This document shows positions 52,489 through 61,332 of a stretch of DNA of 64,000 nucleotides, one piece after another. Numbering within the stretch: the stretch's first letter is position 1; every line of letters starts with the position of its first letter. Source of the DNA: Nocardia sp. SYP-A9097 (GTDB taxonomy: Bacteria; Actinomycetota; Actinomycetes; Mycobacteriales; Mycobacteriaceae). The stretch is from assembly GCF_009649815.1 (NCBI RefSeq), contig NZ_WJIC01000017.1, forward strand, positions 81,810 through 145,809, written 5' to 3'. The position numbers were made by a program, and so were the translations under genes. Under the pieces are notes generated by a model. It was given only the letters and a program-made list of their open reading frames with translations, was not told the DNA's origin and did no database searches.

Positions 52489-53577
52489 ATGCCCATCCGC
52501 GTCGCCCATGTCGGCACCGGTAATGTCGGCCGCCTGGCGTTGGCCGGCCTGATCGGCAGCCCGCACTACGAGCTGACCGGTGTATGCGTGTCGACCCCGG
52601 CGAAGGTGGGCCGCGACGCCGGTGAACTGGCGGGCCTGGATACCGTGACCGGTGTCGCCGCCGTCGGTGACCTCGACGCGCTGCTCGAAACCCGCCCCGC
52701 CTGCGTCGTGTACTGCGCCATGGGTGACACCCGCCTCGTCGAAGCTATGGCCGATTGCCGCCGCATACTCGCCGCCGGCGTGGATATCGTGGGCTCGGCA
52801 CCGGGAATGTTGCAGTATCCCTGGCTATCCGTGCCACCCAAGTACATCGCCCAGGTGGAAGACGCTGCCCGCCAGGGCAATTCGAGCCTGTTCATCACCG
52901 GCGTCGACCCCGGTTTCGCCAATGATCTACTGCCACTGGCACTCACCGGTACCTGCCAGACCGTCGAGCAGGTGCGCTGTATGGAGATCGCCGACTACGC
53001 CACCTACGACGGCATGACCGTCATGTTCGACGTGATGGGATTCGGCCTGCCCCTGCACGAAGTTCCGATGCTGCTGCGCCCGGGCATTCTGAGCCTGGCC
53101 TGGGGACCCGCGGTCCGCCAGTTGGCCGCCGGACTCGGCATCACCGTGGAGGCGATCACCGAAAGCTATGAACGCGTCCCCGCACCTACCGCCTTCGATA
53201 TCGCCGCGGGCCACATCCCGGCCGGCGGTGCCGCCGCGCTGCGCTTCGAAGTGCGCGGCATGATCGCCGGCCGCCCGGTGATCGTGATCGAACACGTCAC
53301 CCGCCTGCGCGAGGACCTCTGCCCGGACTGGCCCCGCCCCGCTCAGCCCGGTGGTTCCTACCGCGTCGAGATCACCGGCGAACCCTCGTACCACGTCGAC
53401 ATCTGCCCGACCAGCCACAAAGGCGACCACAACCACGCCGCGATCGTGGCCGCCGCCGGCCGCATCGTGAACGCGATTCCCGCAGTCACGGTCGCGCCCC
53501 CCGGCATCCGAACAACCCTCGACCTGCCTTTGGTCACCCGCCCCGGCGTCTTCACCGACGTCGCGACCACGGTCTGA
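52489..53577 (+). CDS. NAD(P)-binding DapB-like dehydrogenase family protein
   Basis: This is a 362-residue protein starting MPIRVAHVGTGNVGRLAL with GGAG upstream. The N-terminal Rossmann fold resembles dihydrodipicolinate reductase and 2,4-diaminopentanoate dehydrogenase-like proteins common in Mycobacterium and Nocardia. SHKGDHNHAAIVAAAGRIVN is a conserved C-terminal block. True substrate unknown; a ketone or amino-ketone is possible. Confidence 0.78.
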   Translation: MPIRVAHVGTGNVGRLALAGLIGSPHYELTGVCVSTPAKVGRDAGELAGLDTVTGVAAVGDLDALLETRPACVVYCAMGDTRLVEAMADCRRILAAGVDIVGSAPGMLQYPWLSVPPKYIAQVEDAARQGNSSLFITGVDPGFANDLLPLALTGTCQTVEQVRCMEIADYATYDGMTVMFDVMGFGLPLHEVPMLLRPGILSLAWGPAVRQLAAGLGITVEAITESYERVPAPTAFDIAAGHIPAGGAAALRFEVRGMIAGRPVIVIEHVTRLREDLCPDWPRPAQPGGSYRVEITGEPSYHVDICPTSHKGDHNHAAIVAAAGRIVNAIPAVTVAPPGIRTTLDLPLVTRPGVFTDVATTV

Positions 53578-53604
53578 TTCGACTCGATTTCAGCAGAGCG
53601 CGGA

Positions 53605-54300
53605 TCATTTCCCCTGGAATGGGGAACCGATGGTGGTGAAGTATTGGATCGCGGCGAGGATGGCAACTGGTGCGGCAACCAGAAGTTGTCCGCCAATGGT
53701 GCCCAGAGCCCCGACCGCGAGTATTCCACCCAAACAGCCGATGGCGGAGGCGGGCAGCAACGGACCGAATAGACCGACGATGGTGGCCGCGGCGACCGTA
53801 GCCCCGGCAATTCCGCCGAGCACGCATCCCACAGCTCCGCCGCCGATTCCACCGACGAGGATGCCGATGCTGGCGCCCATGCCGATGGTCGAGGCCAGCC
53901 GATTCCATGCTGCCACTTCGCGGTCGTATGGGGTTTTGAAAGGGGCCTGATCTTCGAACGGCAGAGCCACCGGTGCGTACCGGGCGTTCTGGAGATCGAA
54001 TCGGGGGCTGAGTGTGGCTGTGCGGTCGGCGATCTCGGCTGTGATGGGGAACAGGAAATCATCGACTCGAAATGACAGCTCGGTTCCAGCGAGCACGGTC
54101 CCGTCAGCGGCGTTGATAGTGAAGACACCGTCGTGCGCGGTCATGGTTCCGGCATCGGTGTTGATGATGGTGGATGTGCTGGTCGTCGTAGTGCGGTAGT
54201 TCACGGGCCCGACGCCTGCACCGTCGTCGGCCGACGCCGCGTGAGCCGGGAGAACAAGAGCGCCGATGAGCAGCGCCGATAAGGCAGTGATGTTCCTCAA
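53605..54300 (-). CDS. Secreted glycine-rich hypothetical protein
   Basis: The start is TTG 54300, because AGAGGAAA lies 5 bp before it. The 231-residue product has a signal peptide (LSALLIGALVLPAHAASA). A beta-rich domain follows, then glycine-zipper-like hydrophobic helices (GASIGILVGGIGGGAVGCVL onward). This type of exported protein with a glycine-rich hydrophobic half is common in Nocardia; the function is unknown, and membrane insertion is plausible. Confidence 0.65.
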   Translation of the reverse strand: MRNITALSALLIGALVLPAHAASADDGAGVGPVNYRTTTTSTSTIINTDAGTMTAHDGVFTINAADGTVLAGTELSFRVDDFLFPITAEIADRTATLSPRFDLQNARYAPVALPFEDQAPFKTPYDREVAAWNRLASTIGMGASIGILVGGIGGGAVGCVLGGIAGATVAAATIVGLFGPLLPASAIGCLGGILAVGALGTIGGQLLVAAPVAILAAIQYFTTIGSPFQGK

Positions 54301-54423
54301 TGGATTTCCTCTGTGATCCTGCGATGCATCGAAAATTGTTGCGGCACAATCGTCACCGTCGTGCGAGGCCGGGTGGTCCGCGAATTCGCCGCCCGCCGTG
54401 ATCGACATGCCGCCCCGCAACCG

Positions 54424-55707
54424 CTATCTCCGCCACGTTGAGTCGCGTGCGAGTTCGGAGGGCGGGCGTGAGATCGGGACGCCCCGTGCTACGAGGGCCG
54501 ATTGCAGTCTCCACGCGCCGTTTCCGGATACCGGATCCCAGCCGGTGAGTTGTGCGATTCGCTTGAGCCGGTTGTCGAGGGTGTTGGTGTGGATGTGGAA
54601 TTGTTGTGCGGTGCGTTGTCTGTCGAGGCCGTTGTCATAATGGGCGCGTAGCAAACTCAGCAGTTCCGGATTGGCGTCCAGGGGATCGAGCATCGCCGCG
54701 AGGCGTTGCCGAGCGTGGCTTGGACGGGACAACTGGACTTCGAGCGCCAATTGCCCGGACCGATAGAGACCACCCGGGTAGTCGAGGCGGATCAAAGCGT
54801 CGAGCATTTGGTGGACGTGCTCGGCTGTCGTCGGAACCTTGTCGCGAGCGCTGGTTTCGACTGCGGCGACGATTCCGGTATTTGCCGCGCGGGTCAGGGT
54901 GACCACCAGCTGATCGAGCTCAGGTCCGTCGAATTGGTTGGCGGGCAACAGTATTGTTCCGCCCCGCGTGCTGAGGATTGCCAAGGTTTTGTGGCCACAG
55001 CGAACGGCCAACTCGTCTCGAATGTGGCGCAGCCTGCGTTGGGCGAGGGGATCGAAGTCGGCATGTGGGACCGATTCGCGGACAGCACAGGGTAGATGCA
55101 CGGCGAGCACCGCGTAGTCGTCGGCGAGGGGGATGCCGCAGTGGCGTGCCGCGACCGAGGTGTGTTCGCCTCGAAGCAACGCCGTGGCCAGATTTCGGAC
55201 GTGGCGACGGTGCTCGCCACTCGCCCCGCGGATCTCGTGGACATAGGCGGTGGTGATGGTGGTCGTGAAGATGTCGAGCGTGTTGACGATCAGTCCGGCT
55301 CCGCCCGCGAGGGTGTCGACTCTGGTGCGCCGAGTGATGTTGCCGCGACGTTTTCGGGCCGCCGCGACCAAGTCGACGCCGCGCAATGTGCCCGCGTGCA
55401 CGGCGTGCAGGATGGTCTCCAGCGCGACTCCCTCGCGCGCCCAGACCTGTGCGGCGTGCTCGAGTTGCGGAATACGTTGCGGGTAAGGTTCGCCGTCCAG
55501 CACACCGAAGAACACCTCGAGGCAGCACCGGGTCACCTCGACGATTTCACGACGGCGAGCCCTATCGGCTGGAATGCGCGAAGCAATGGCGGCGCGGGCG
55601 ATGTGCACGGCCATCTTTTCCGTCGTCGCGCCGATGTCGTGCAGCGGTGAGGATGTCGAGCATCGATTCTCAACCGGATTGAGAGGGCTGTGGGTTAGGA
55701 CCGTCAC
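54424..55707 (-). CDS. PucR/CdaR-family transcriptional regulator
   Basis: The start is GTG 55707, with GAAGGAG 6 bp upstream; an ATG at 55818 is in frame but lacks a site. The 427-residue protein ends in the PucR HTH (RTAQQFHIHTNTLDNRLKRI). The middle holds a CdaR GGDEF-like region and the N-terminus a RsbR/PucR-like helical domain. Such regulators often control amino-acid, purine or polyol catabolism. It is a single-gene unit. Confidence 0.8.
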   Translation of the reverse strand: MTVLTHSPLNPVENRCSTSSPLHDIGATTEKMAVHIARAAIASRIPADRARRREIVEVTRCCLEVFFGVLDGEPYPQRIPQLEHAAQVWAREGVALETILHAVHAGTLRGVDLVAAARKRRGNITRRTRVDTLAGGAGLIVNTLDIFTTTITTAYVHEIRGASGEHRRHVRNLATALLRGEHTSVAARHCGIPLADDYAVLAVHLPCAVRESVPHADFDPLAQRRLRHIRDELAVRCGHKTLAILSTRGGTILLPANQFDGPELDQLVVTLTRAANTGIVAAVETSARDKVPTTAEHVHQMLDALIRLDYPGGLYRSGQLALEVQLSRPSHARQRLAAMLDPLDANPELLSLLRAHYDNGLDRQRTAQQFHIHTNTLDNRLKRIAQLTGWDPVSGNGAWRLQSALVARGVPISRPPSELARDSTWRR

Positions 55708-55810
55708 CACGGGCTCCTTCGCGAAGGTGATGTGGACGGCGTCCAGTCGCTTCGGACAATCGGTGGGGATGCTCACGCAACCGGGTGCCGAGCCCGAAAC
55801 AATGCTTTCT

Positions 55811-55822
55811 GGACTCATGTCC
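55811..55822. promoter_or_regulatory. Operator-like GGACTCATGTCC upstream of pucR-type gene
   Basis: One mismatch from GGACA-N2-TGTCC, about 104 bp upstream of the regulator start. Confidence 0.4.
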
Positions 55823-55958
55823 GAGCATCAGTCGATAATATGTACAGTCGACTGTCTGGGATGTGTTTCGCGGAATGTCGTCGACACCGGGTGCCTCGCG
55901 GCGGGGATGGGGCACCCGGAGGCGCGCTGCCCCCGGTGCCATTTCAACGAGGGTGCTG

Positions 55959-56996
55959 CTACGACGAGCCGCCGCCGGATCCGGTGCCCAGCGCGCCGAC
56001 CCACGGCAGCACCAACATGCAGGGCACCGGTTGCGTGTGGGCGGGGTCGAGGGCGTTGAGGACGACCCGGGCCGCAACGGGATCCGACACCAGCGCCGCA
56101 TGGTCGGTCAGATCCTGGGAGCACAGGTCCTGCACGGTGACGTTGACCGCGCCGGGTTCGTTGATGATGCCGCTGGTGTACGGCGTCACGATTTCGTCGT
56201 ACCGGGTGACGATCTGGGTGTAGGCGACGCCGGGGACGGTGATCCCGCCTTCGTTGAGTTCCCGGATGAATGACGAACTCGCGGAGAATTCGGAGAGGGC
56301 GCCCTCCGAGGATCCGGTCGACGACCCGGAACCGGAGGACCCGGAACTCGAAGAGCCGGAGGACCCGGAACCGGAGGAGCCCGAGGACCCGGAATCGGAG
56401 GACGCCGAGGTCGCGCCGGTTCCGTGAACCAGCGGGGCGAGTCCGATCATCGTCGAAACCTTGCTCGCGCCACCGTGTTTGATGTACCAGTGCGGCATGG
56501 TCGCGCCCTCGGAGTGTCCTACGAGGGCGACCTTGCTCGCGCCCGTCGCCGCAAGCACCCTATCGACGAAGGTCCCCAGCGACTGAGCACTGTCTCGCAT
56601 GGACGCCAGTCCGCCGATGATGCCCTCGGAGGATCCGCCGTTCTCGTTGCCGTAATTGAGGGCGTAGACGCAGTAGCCGTTGTTGGCCAGCAGCGGACCG
56701 TAGGTCTGCCAATTGTTGTTGCGATTGGCCACGACCCCGTGGACCAGGACAACCGGGTCGGGATGCGCGGCCGAGGGGTGACATGACCAAATGTTTGTTC
56801 CGGGCGGGGAGACCGAGGCGCCGTTCAGGGTGGAACCCACCGCGTCGAAGATGAAGCTGTAGGGAACCGGATACGGTGGCGACGGTAGGGGATCGGCGGA
56901 CGCGGCGAGGGTGGTTCCGCATTGCAGTAGCGCGGCCGCCGCGGCGCCCAAAACGAACAAGCCGGATCGCCGAGCGGGGGAGTGCATCTTTCTCAT
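55959..56996 (-). CDS. Secreted esterase/lipase with serine-glycine-rich insert
   Basis: This is a 345-residue exported alpha/beta hydrolase. A signal peptide (LFVLGAAAAALLQCGTTLA) precedes WSCHPSAAHPDPVVLVHGVV (oxyanion strand). VALVGHSEGATMPHWY carries the nucleophile Ser (about 162). A run of Ser/Gly (about residues 195-235) replaces the lid-side loop seen in the paralogue at 60445. Triacylglycerol lipase-like esterases of this type are common in Nocardia and Rhodococcus. Start ATG 56996 preferred; a GTG at 57011 is in frame. Confidence 0.82.
   Translation of the reverse strand: MRKMHSPARRSGLFVLGAAAAALLQCGTTLAASADPLPSPPYPVPYSFIFDAVGSTLNGASVSPPGTNIWSCHPSAAHPDPVVLVHGVVANRNNNWQTYGPLLANNGYCVYALNYGNENGGSSEGIIGGLASMRDSAQSLGTFVDRVLAATGASKVALVGHSEGATMPHWYIKHGGASKVSTMIGLAPLVHGTGATSASSDSGSSGSSGSGSSGSSSSGSSGSGSSTGSSEGALSEFSASSSFIRELNEGGITVPGVAYTQIVTRYDEIVTPYTSGIINEPGAVNVTVQDLCSQDLTDHAALVSDPVAARVVLNALDPAHTQPVPCMLVLPWVGALGTGSGGGSS
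56292..56414 (-). repeat. Low-complexity Ser/Gly coding repeat
   Basis: About 40 codons of degenerate GGA/TCC-rich tandem repeat (units of 9-15 bp) within the esterase gene encode mostly Ser and Gly. Repeats of this kind expand and contract by slippage. Confidence 0.7.
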
Positions 56997-57159
56997 GCGG
57001 TGGACTGTCACATGTCCGCAATCACGGCGTAACGGAGATTAACGCGCACCGGGAGACTCACACCTCCCTCACCGAATGTTTGTGTTCGCTCCTATTCTCG
57101 GTGTCGAAAACTCGAAAAGTGATACGCGACAGTGACTTTCGCGGTCGGTGACCGACCCA

Positions 57160-57789
57160 TCATGGCGATTCTGTCGCCGTTGCGAATCCGGCAAGCGCCG
57201 GGGCGACCCAGGTGGTGAGGTAGTCGCGCAGTTCGAGCCCGCGGCGAGGGGGTCGCCCGGGATCGATGACGAAGGACTGGACGATGCGCAGCATGTGTTC
57301 GACGAGTTGGGTCAAGTCGGCTTCGGAGAATCCAGCCGCGGCCCAGTCGACGGAGAAGCGTCGCAGGATCAAGCGGCCGAATTCCAGTGCGGTGTCGGAG
57401 GTTACGCCGGCGGAGAAGGCGCTGGCGCGTCCTGGGGCGAGCAATAGGCTGAGGTACTTCTCATCGGGCAAGCGTTCGAGGGTGTAGGCGATCCCTTCCA
57501 CGACGGCGGTGGCCGGGTCTCGGATCCGGCTCAAGTGCTCGGCGAGCACATCTAGGAAATGTGTAGCCTGAGCAACGGCTGTGGCGGTCAGTAATGCTTC
57601 GGCACTGGGGAAATAGCGATACACGGTTTGGCGGGTGACACCGAGGTCGCGGGCGACTTCCGCGATGCTGACATCGACACCGGACCGATCGATTGCCTGG
57701 CGTGCCGAGGTGAGAATGCGCTCGACGGCTTCCTGATCATCAGCAGGTGTGGCCCCTGACCAGCCATGTGTTCGCACCGGTTTGGCCAC
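57160..57789 (-). CDS. TetR family regulator
   Basis: This is a 209-residue regulator. VSIAEVARDLGVTRQTVYRY is the HTH. It is divergent from the DUF385 gene, with a CCATACAT-N10-ATGTATGG inverted repeat between them, so it probably represses that gene and itself. The 160 bp to the esterase start hold no gene. Confidence 0.85.
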   Translation of the reverse strand: MAKPVRTHGWSGATPADDQEAVERILTSARQAIDRSGVDVSIAEVARDLGVTRQTVYRYFPSAEALLTATAVAQATHFLDVLAEHLSRIRDPATAVVEGIAYTLERLPDEKYLSLLLAPGRASAFSAGVTSDTALEFGRLILRRFSVDWAAAGFSEADLTQLVEHMLRIVQSFVIDPGRPPRRGLELRDYLTTWVAPALAGFATATESP

Positions 57790-57871
57790 CTCTCCGCTTG
57801 TTCATGGGTTCCGGCCGAGACTACCGGCTCACCACTATCGAACAGCATATGTGTCGACAGTCCACCCTTGA

Positions 57872-57897
57872 CCATACATGTAGTCATGAATGTATGG
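57872..57897. promoter_or_regulatory. Inverted repeat CCATACAT-N10-ATGTATGG
   Basis: The 8-bp arms are perfect. The right arm covers the possible start codon at 57890 of the DUF385 gene. It is the likely operator of the divergent TetR. Confidence 0.65.
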
Positions 57898-58396
57898 TCT
57901 GGCGGTGAACTCCACCCAGCCCCCGCGCCCCAAACAACTCGATTCGCCCGTCCTGCCGAAGATGTTCAAAGTCGTTGGCAGAGCGCAAGTCTGGGTTTAC
58001 AGGCGCACCGGCGGACGTGTCGGCGGTAAATGGCGAATCGGTGCCGGATTCCGCAAACCGGTCCCGACCCTGCTACTCGACCATTCCGGCCGCAAGTCCG
58101 GCATCACCTACACCACGCCACTGCTCTACATCACGGACGGCGCCGACACGATCATCGTCGCGTCCCAAGGCGGGCTGGCGAAACACCCGCAGTGGTACCG
58201 CAACCTGTGCGCGAACCCGGACACCCACATCCAGATCCGGCGTGACCGCTTACCGGTGCGTGCCGTCACCGCCGATCCGCAGCAACGGGCCCGCTTATGG
58301 CCGATGCTCGTGGACGCCTACGCCGACTTCGACACCTACCAAGCCTGGACCGAGCGGGAGATTCCGGTGATCATCCTGCGGCCACGAGCAGAGTGA
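57890..58396 (+). CDS. DUF385-family (F420-dependent nitroreductase-like) protein
   Basis: This is up to 168 residues; the start is uncertain (ATG 57890, GTG 57905 or ATG 57962) because the first overlaps the operator. TLLLDHSGRKSGITYTTPLL, ASQGGLAKHPQWYRNLCANP and the C-terminal EREIPVIILRP are characteristic of deazaflavin-dependent nitroreductases (Ddn type). These bind F420 and reduce quinones, enones or nitro compounds. Convergent with the truncated Rieske gene. Confidence 0.85.
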   Translation: MYGLAVNSTQPPRPKQLDSPVLPKMFKVVGRAQVWVYRRTGGRVGGKWRIGAGFRKPVPTLLLDHSGRKSGITYTTPLLYITDGADTIIVASQGGLAKHPQWYRNLCANPDTHIQIRRDRLPVRAVTADPQQRARLWPMLVDAYADFDTYQAWTEREIPVIILRPRAE

Positions 58397-58404
58397 TGGT
58401 GGGT

Positions 58405-58845
58405 TCAGATCTTGAAGCGTCCGGCGAAGGCTCGCAACGGTAGGTCCGCGCTGGTGATGATTCCCGCGGGTGCGGCGACCACCGATGTGATTGCGTTGAG
58501 TGCGGGCAGCCCGGTCACGGTCATGCCGATGGAGGCGAAGTTCCGCGGGTCCGACAGGTCGAATCCTTTGCACGGGATGCAGACATTGCGGCCTTCGCGG
58601 TTCCATTCCCAGCCGTGGAACGGGCACACGAGATTCTCGCCCTCGACATGTCCGCCGTAACCGAGGTGAGCGCCCAGATGCTCGCAATAGGCGTCGAAGA
58701 CCGCGATCCGGCCCGAAGCCGAACGCCAGGCGATCATTTCGCGCCCGAAGTACTTCATCCGGTGGACAGCGTCGACGGTGATCTCGGTACACCACGCCAC
58801 TTGGAACCAGCCCGTCGGTTCCATGGACAGGGGTGGTTTTGCCAT
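58405..58845 (-). pseudogene. Truncated Rieske oxygenase (N-terminal Rieske domain only)
   Basis: This is a 146-residue frame with GGAGGA before ATG 58845. YCEHLGAHLGYGGHVEGENL and CPFHGWEWNREG give intact Rieske ligands (C-x-H, C-x2-H), and WFQVAWCTEI is the usual N-terminus of ring-hydroxylating alpha subunits of about 380 residues. The catalytic iron domain is absent; the frame ends near ADLPLRAFAGRFKI, next to a convergent gene. Either a remnant or a free-standing Rieske electron carrier. Confidence 0.65.
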
Positions 58846-58940
58846 CGAACTCCTCCAAAGGCATTCGGCCACTACACATGCCGACACGGCAGTGCGCTGG
58901 GTGGCGGTGCCGCCGATCGCAGCGCGAAATTAGAATAGAA

Positions 58941-58966
58941 CCCTCTATGAAAAGATACAAGAGGGG
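58941..58966. promoter_or_regulatory. Inverted repeat CCCTCT-N13-AGAGGGG
   Basis: It lies in the divergent gap between the Rieske remnant and the TetR at 59014, about 50 bp upstream of the latter; possible self-operator. Confidence 0.4.
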
Positions 58967-59013
58967 TCTGTGAAACTCGATCGCGCAGCTCAGAGCGGCT
59001 ATAGTCGATCCCC

Positions 59014-59631
59014 GTGACGGAAGCGGCGATCGGTGGGCGACGCGCGAACAGGCGTGGTATCCAGTCGCGGGACAGTATGATTCAGGCGGCCATCACGTCG
59101 TTGGCCACCGGCGATCCAGCGGCGGTATCGGGCAATCGCATCGCTCGCGATATCGGTGCCACCTGGGGTGTGGTCAAGTATCAGTTCGGTGGTATCGACG
59201 GGTTGTGGGCCGCCGTGCTGCGCTACACCGCCGATAAACGCGGCGACCTGCCCGCCAACCTGCGGCCGGACGGGACATTGCGCGAACGCGTCGCGGCCCT
59301 CGTCGACGCCATGGCCGTCGGCCTGCGCACGCCGGAATCCCTTGCCATCGAGACATTGCGCGCCGCGCTGCCTCGGGAGCACGCCGAACTCGAACGCGAA
59401 TTCCCGCTCACCGCTGCGGAATTGGCGTCGTGGAAACCGAACTGGGACCACGCCTGCCAACGCGCGTTCGCGGATCTGGGGGTCGACCCTGTCAAGGTGC
59501 GACAGGTGGCCGCGCTGATCCCCGCGGCGATGCGCGGCATCACCTCCGAGCGCACGCTGGGAACCTACGGCAACCTCGACGATGCCCTCGCCGGGCTCAC
59601 CGGCAGCATCGTGGCCTATCTTCAAGCCTGA
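59014..59631 (+). CDS. TetR family regulator
   Basis: This is a 205-residue regulator from GTG 59014. GNRIARDIGATWGVVKYQF is an HTH of the TetR type with a less canonical recognition helix, followed by GGIDGLWAAVLR. It is next to the truncated Rieske gene and may once have controlled it. Confidence 0.8.
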   Translation: MTEAAIGGRRANRRGIQSRDSMIQAAITSLATGDPAAVSGNRIARDIGATWGVVKYQFGGIDGLWAAVLRYTADKRGDLPANLRPDGTLRERVAALVDAMAVGLRTPESLAIETLRAALPREHAELEREFPLTAAELASWKPNWDHACQRAFADLGVDPVKVRQVAALIPAAMRGITSERTLGTYGNLDDALAGLTGSIVAYLQA

Positions 59632-59682
59632 GAAAGGCTTTCCGTGGGTACTGTCCCCACGGGTGGGGTGGGCGCGCGGACC

Positions 59683-60306
59683 TTATTGCGCCGAGTCCGT
59701 ATTCGCCAGCGCGCTGAGCGCGCGGTTGAGCAGGGTCAGCGAATCCAGGAACGCCTCGTGTGGAACACGTTCGGGATCGGTATGCGCGAGGGTGGCGATG
59801 CCGTGTTCCAACGCGAGCACAAGTAGTGCGATCTGGTGTACGGGCGCGGGCAGCGATATCTCCGACGCGGCGGCGACCTGTTCGATGACCGTGGCGAACC
59901 AGTCGGTCGAGGCTCGATCGTAATCACGAAGGCGTGCTGCGACCTCGGGGTGGCGCAACGCGTAGAGCCGGAACTCGATGAGCAGCAGGAACCGTTTGCT
60001 GTCGGCGAATCGGTTTCCACCGCGCCCTGACAGCGCGTCGATGTCCTGCTGCGCGTTGTGGGCGGGGTCGGTCAGGCCCGACCTGCTCTCGATCTCGCGT
60101 TGCAGCCAATCGTCGAGCAGGGCCAGGAACAACTCGGTCTTGTTCGCGAAATTCGCATACACCGCGCCACGGGAGAACCCCGCCCGATCGGCGATATCAT
60201 CGAGTGTCGCTTCGGCAAATCCCTTGTCCGCGAACACTTCCTCCGCGGCGCGCAGTAACGCAGCCCGGGTCCGCAGCACACTTTCGGCACGCGTGAGTCT
60301 CGGCAA
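59683..60306 (-). CDS. TetR family regulator
   Basis: The start is TTG 60306, with GGAGAACGAC before it. The 207-residue protein has HTH TLDDIADRAGFSRGAVYANF and NKTELFLALL. It is divergent from the lipase at 60445. The gap has weak ATAC/GTAT-type repeats near 60379-60395 but no clean operator. Confidence 0.8.
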   Translation of the reverse strand: MPRLTRAESVLRTRAALLRAAEEVFADKGFAEATLDDIADRAGFSRGAVYANFANKTELFLALLDDWLQREIESRSGLTDPAHNAQQDIDALSGRGGNRFADSKRFLLLIEFRLYALRHPEVAARLRDYDRASTDWFATVIEQVAAASEISLPAPVHQIALLVLALEHGIATLAHTDPERVPHEAFLDSLTLLNRALSALANTDSAQ

Positions 60307-60444
60307 CGTCGTTCTCCATCCAGTCTTGACAAGGGCAAGGCCGAGTACACACACTACCCAAATACGCTCATGAATCCGGATACGTGAATGTATGTGGATT
60401 GAGTGATCTGCGCCGTGAGCGGCCGGATATCGAAGGGATCCCGA

Positions 60445-61287
60445 ATGCCCCGCTACCCAGTACTGGTCGTTGCTGTCATCGCCACGGCGTTCGCGCTGAA
60501 CGCGCCGGCGGCGATTGCCGCACCCACCACGACGACACTCAACGACTGGGCGTGCCGCCCCACCACAGACCACCCCCATCCGGTAGTTCTGTTGCACGGC
60601 ACCATGAACGGCGCCGCGGAATGGAACCAGCTGACGCCGGATCTGACCGCTGCGGGCTACTGCGTCTTCGCCCTCGACTACGGATACAGCGCGCGGCCGA
60701 TCCTCCAGTCATCCGGGCTCGGCCCGCTGGCCGAATCCGCCGATCAGGTCGAGGCATTCGTCGATAGGGTCCTGGCCGCCACCGGCGCGGCCAAGGTCGA
60801 CATTGTCGGGCAATCTCAGGGCGGCGCCCTCGCCGAGTACTACGCCAAGAACATGGGGCACGCGGACCGGGTGGGAGCCGAGGTCCTGCTCGCACCCCCA
60901 ACGCACGGAACGACATTGAGCGGTGTGGTCGATATTCTGCCGCCGGGCAGCCCACAACGTACGGCCGCAGACCCAGCGCTGCGCGCATTGGCCTGCCCCG
61001 CCTGCGCCGATATGGAGACCGACTCCGCCTTCGTCAGCGCCCTCAATGAAGGGCCCATCACTCAGCGAGGGGTCCGGTACGCGGTGATCGCGACTCGCGA
61101 CGACACCACCGTCACACCACCGGGCACCGCGTCGTTTATCAACGAACCCGACGTCACGAATCTATTCGTGCAGGATCTCGACCCCGGCATCCGTGTCGAG
61201 CATGCCGGTCTTCCGTCCAACCCGGCCGTCAGGCGCTGGATCCTGCAGCAACTCGATCCGGCGACCGCAGGCTCCGCCGCACGCTGA
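60445..61287 (+). CDS. Secreted lipase/esterase, paralogue of 55959-56996
   Basis: This is a 280-residue exported hydrolase from ATG 60445 after GAAGGGA. The signal peptide ends at AIAAP. DHPHPVVLLHGTMNGAAEWN is the oxyanion strand and VDIVGQSQGGALAEYYA the nucleophile elbow. APPTHGTTLSGVVDIL and the C-terminal LFVQDLDPGIRVEHAGL are typical of actinobacterial EstA/LipB-like lipases. It lacks the Ser/Gly insert of its paralogue. Confidence 0.85.
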   Translation: MPRYPVLVVAVIATAFALNAPAAIAAPTTTTLNDWACRPTTDHPHPVVLLHGTMNGAAEWNQLTPDLTAAGYCVFALDYGYSARPILQSSGLGPLAESADQVEAFVDRVLAATGAAKVDIVGQSQGGALAEYYAKNMGHADRVGAEVLLAPPTHGTTLSGVVDILPPGSPQRTAADPALRALACPACADMETDSAFVSALNEGPITQRGVRYAVIATRDDTTVTPPGTASFINEPDVTNLFVQDLDPGIRVEHAGLPSNPAVRRWILQQLDPATAGSAAR

Positions 61288-61332
61288 GGCGCTACTCGAA
61301 TTCCCCGGCGCGAGAAGGAAAGACACACGGCG

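Noticed and set aside
55708..55818. ATG 55818 as start of the PucR-type regulator
   Set aside because: No ribosome site precedes it, the extra 37 residues are not PucR-like, and GTG 55707 has a good site.
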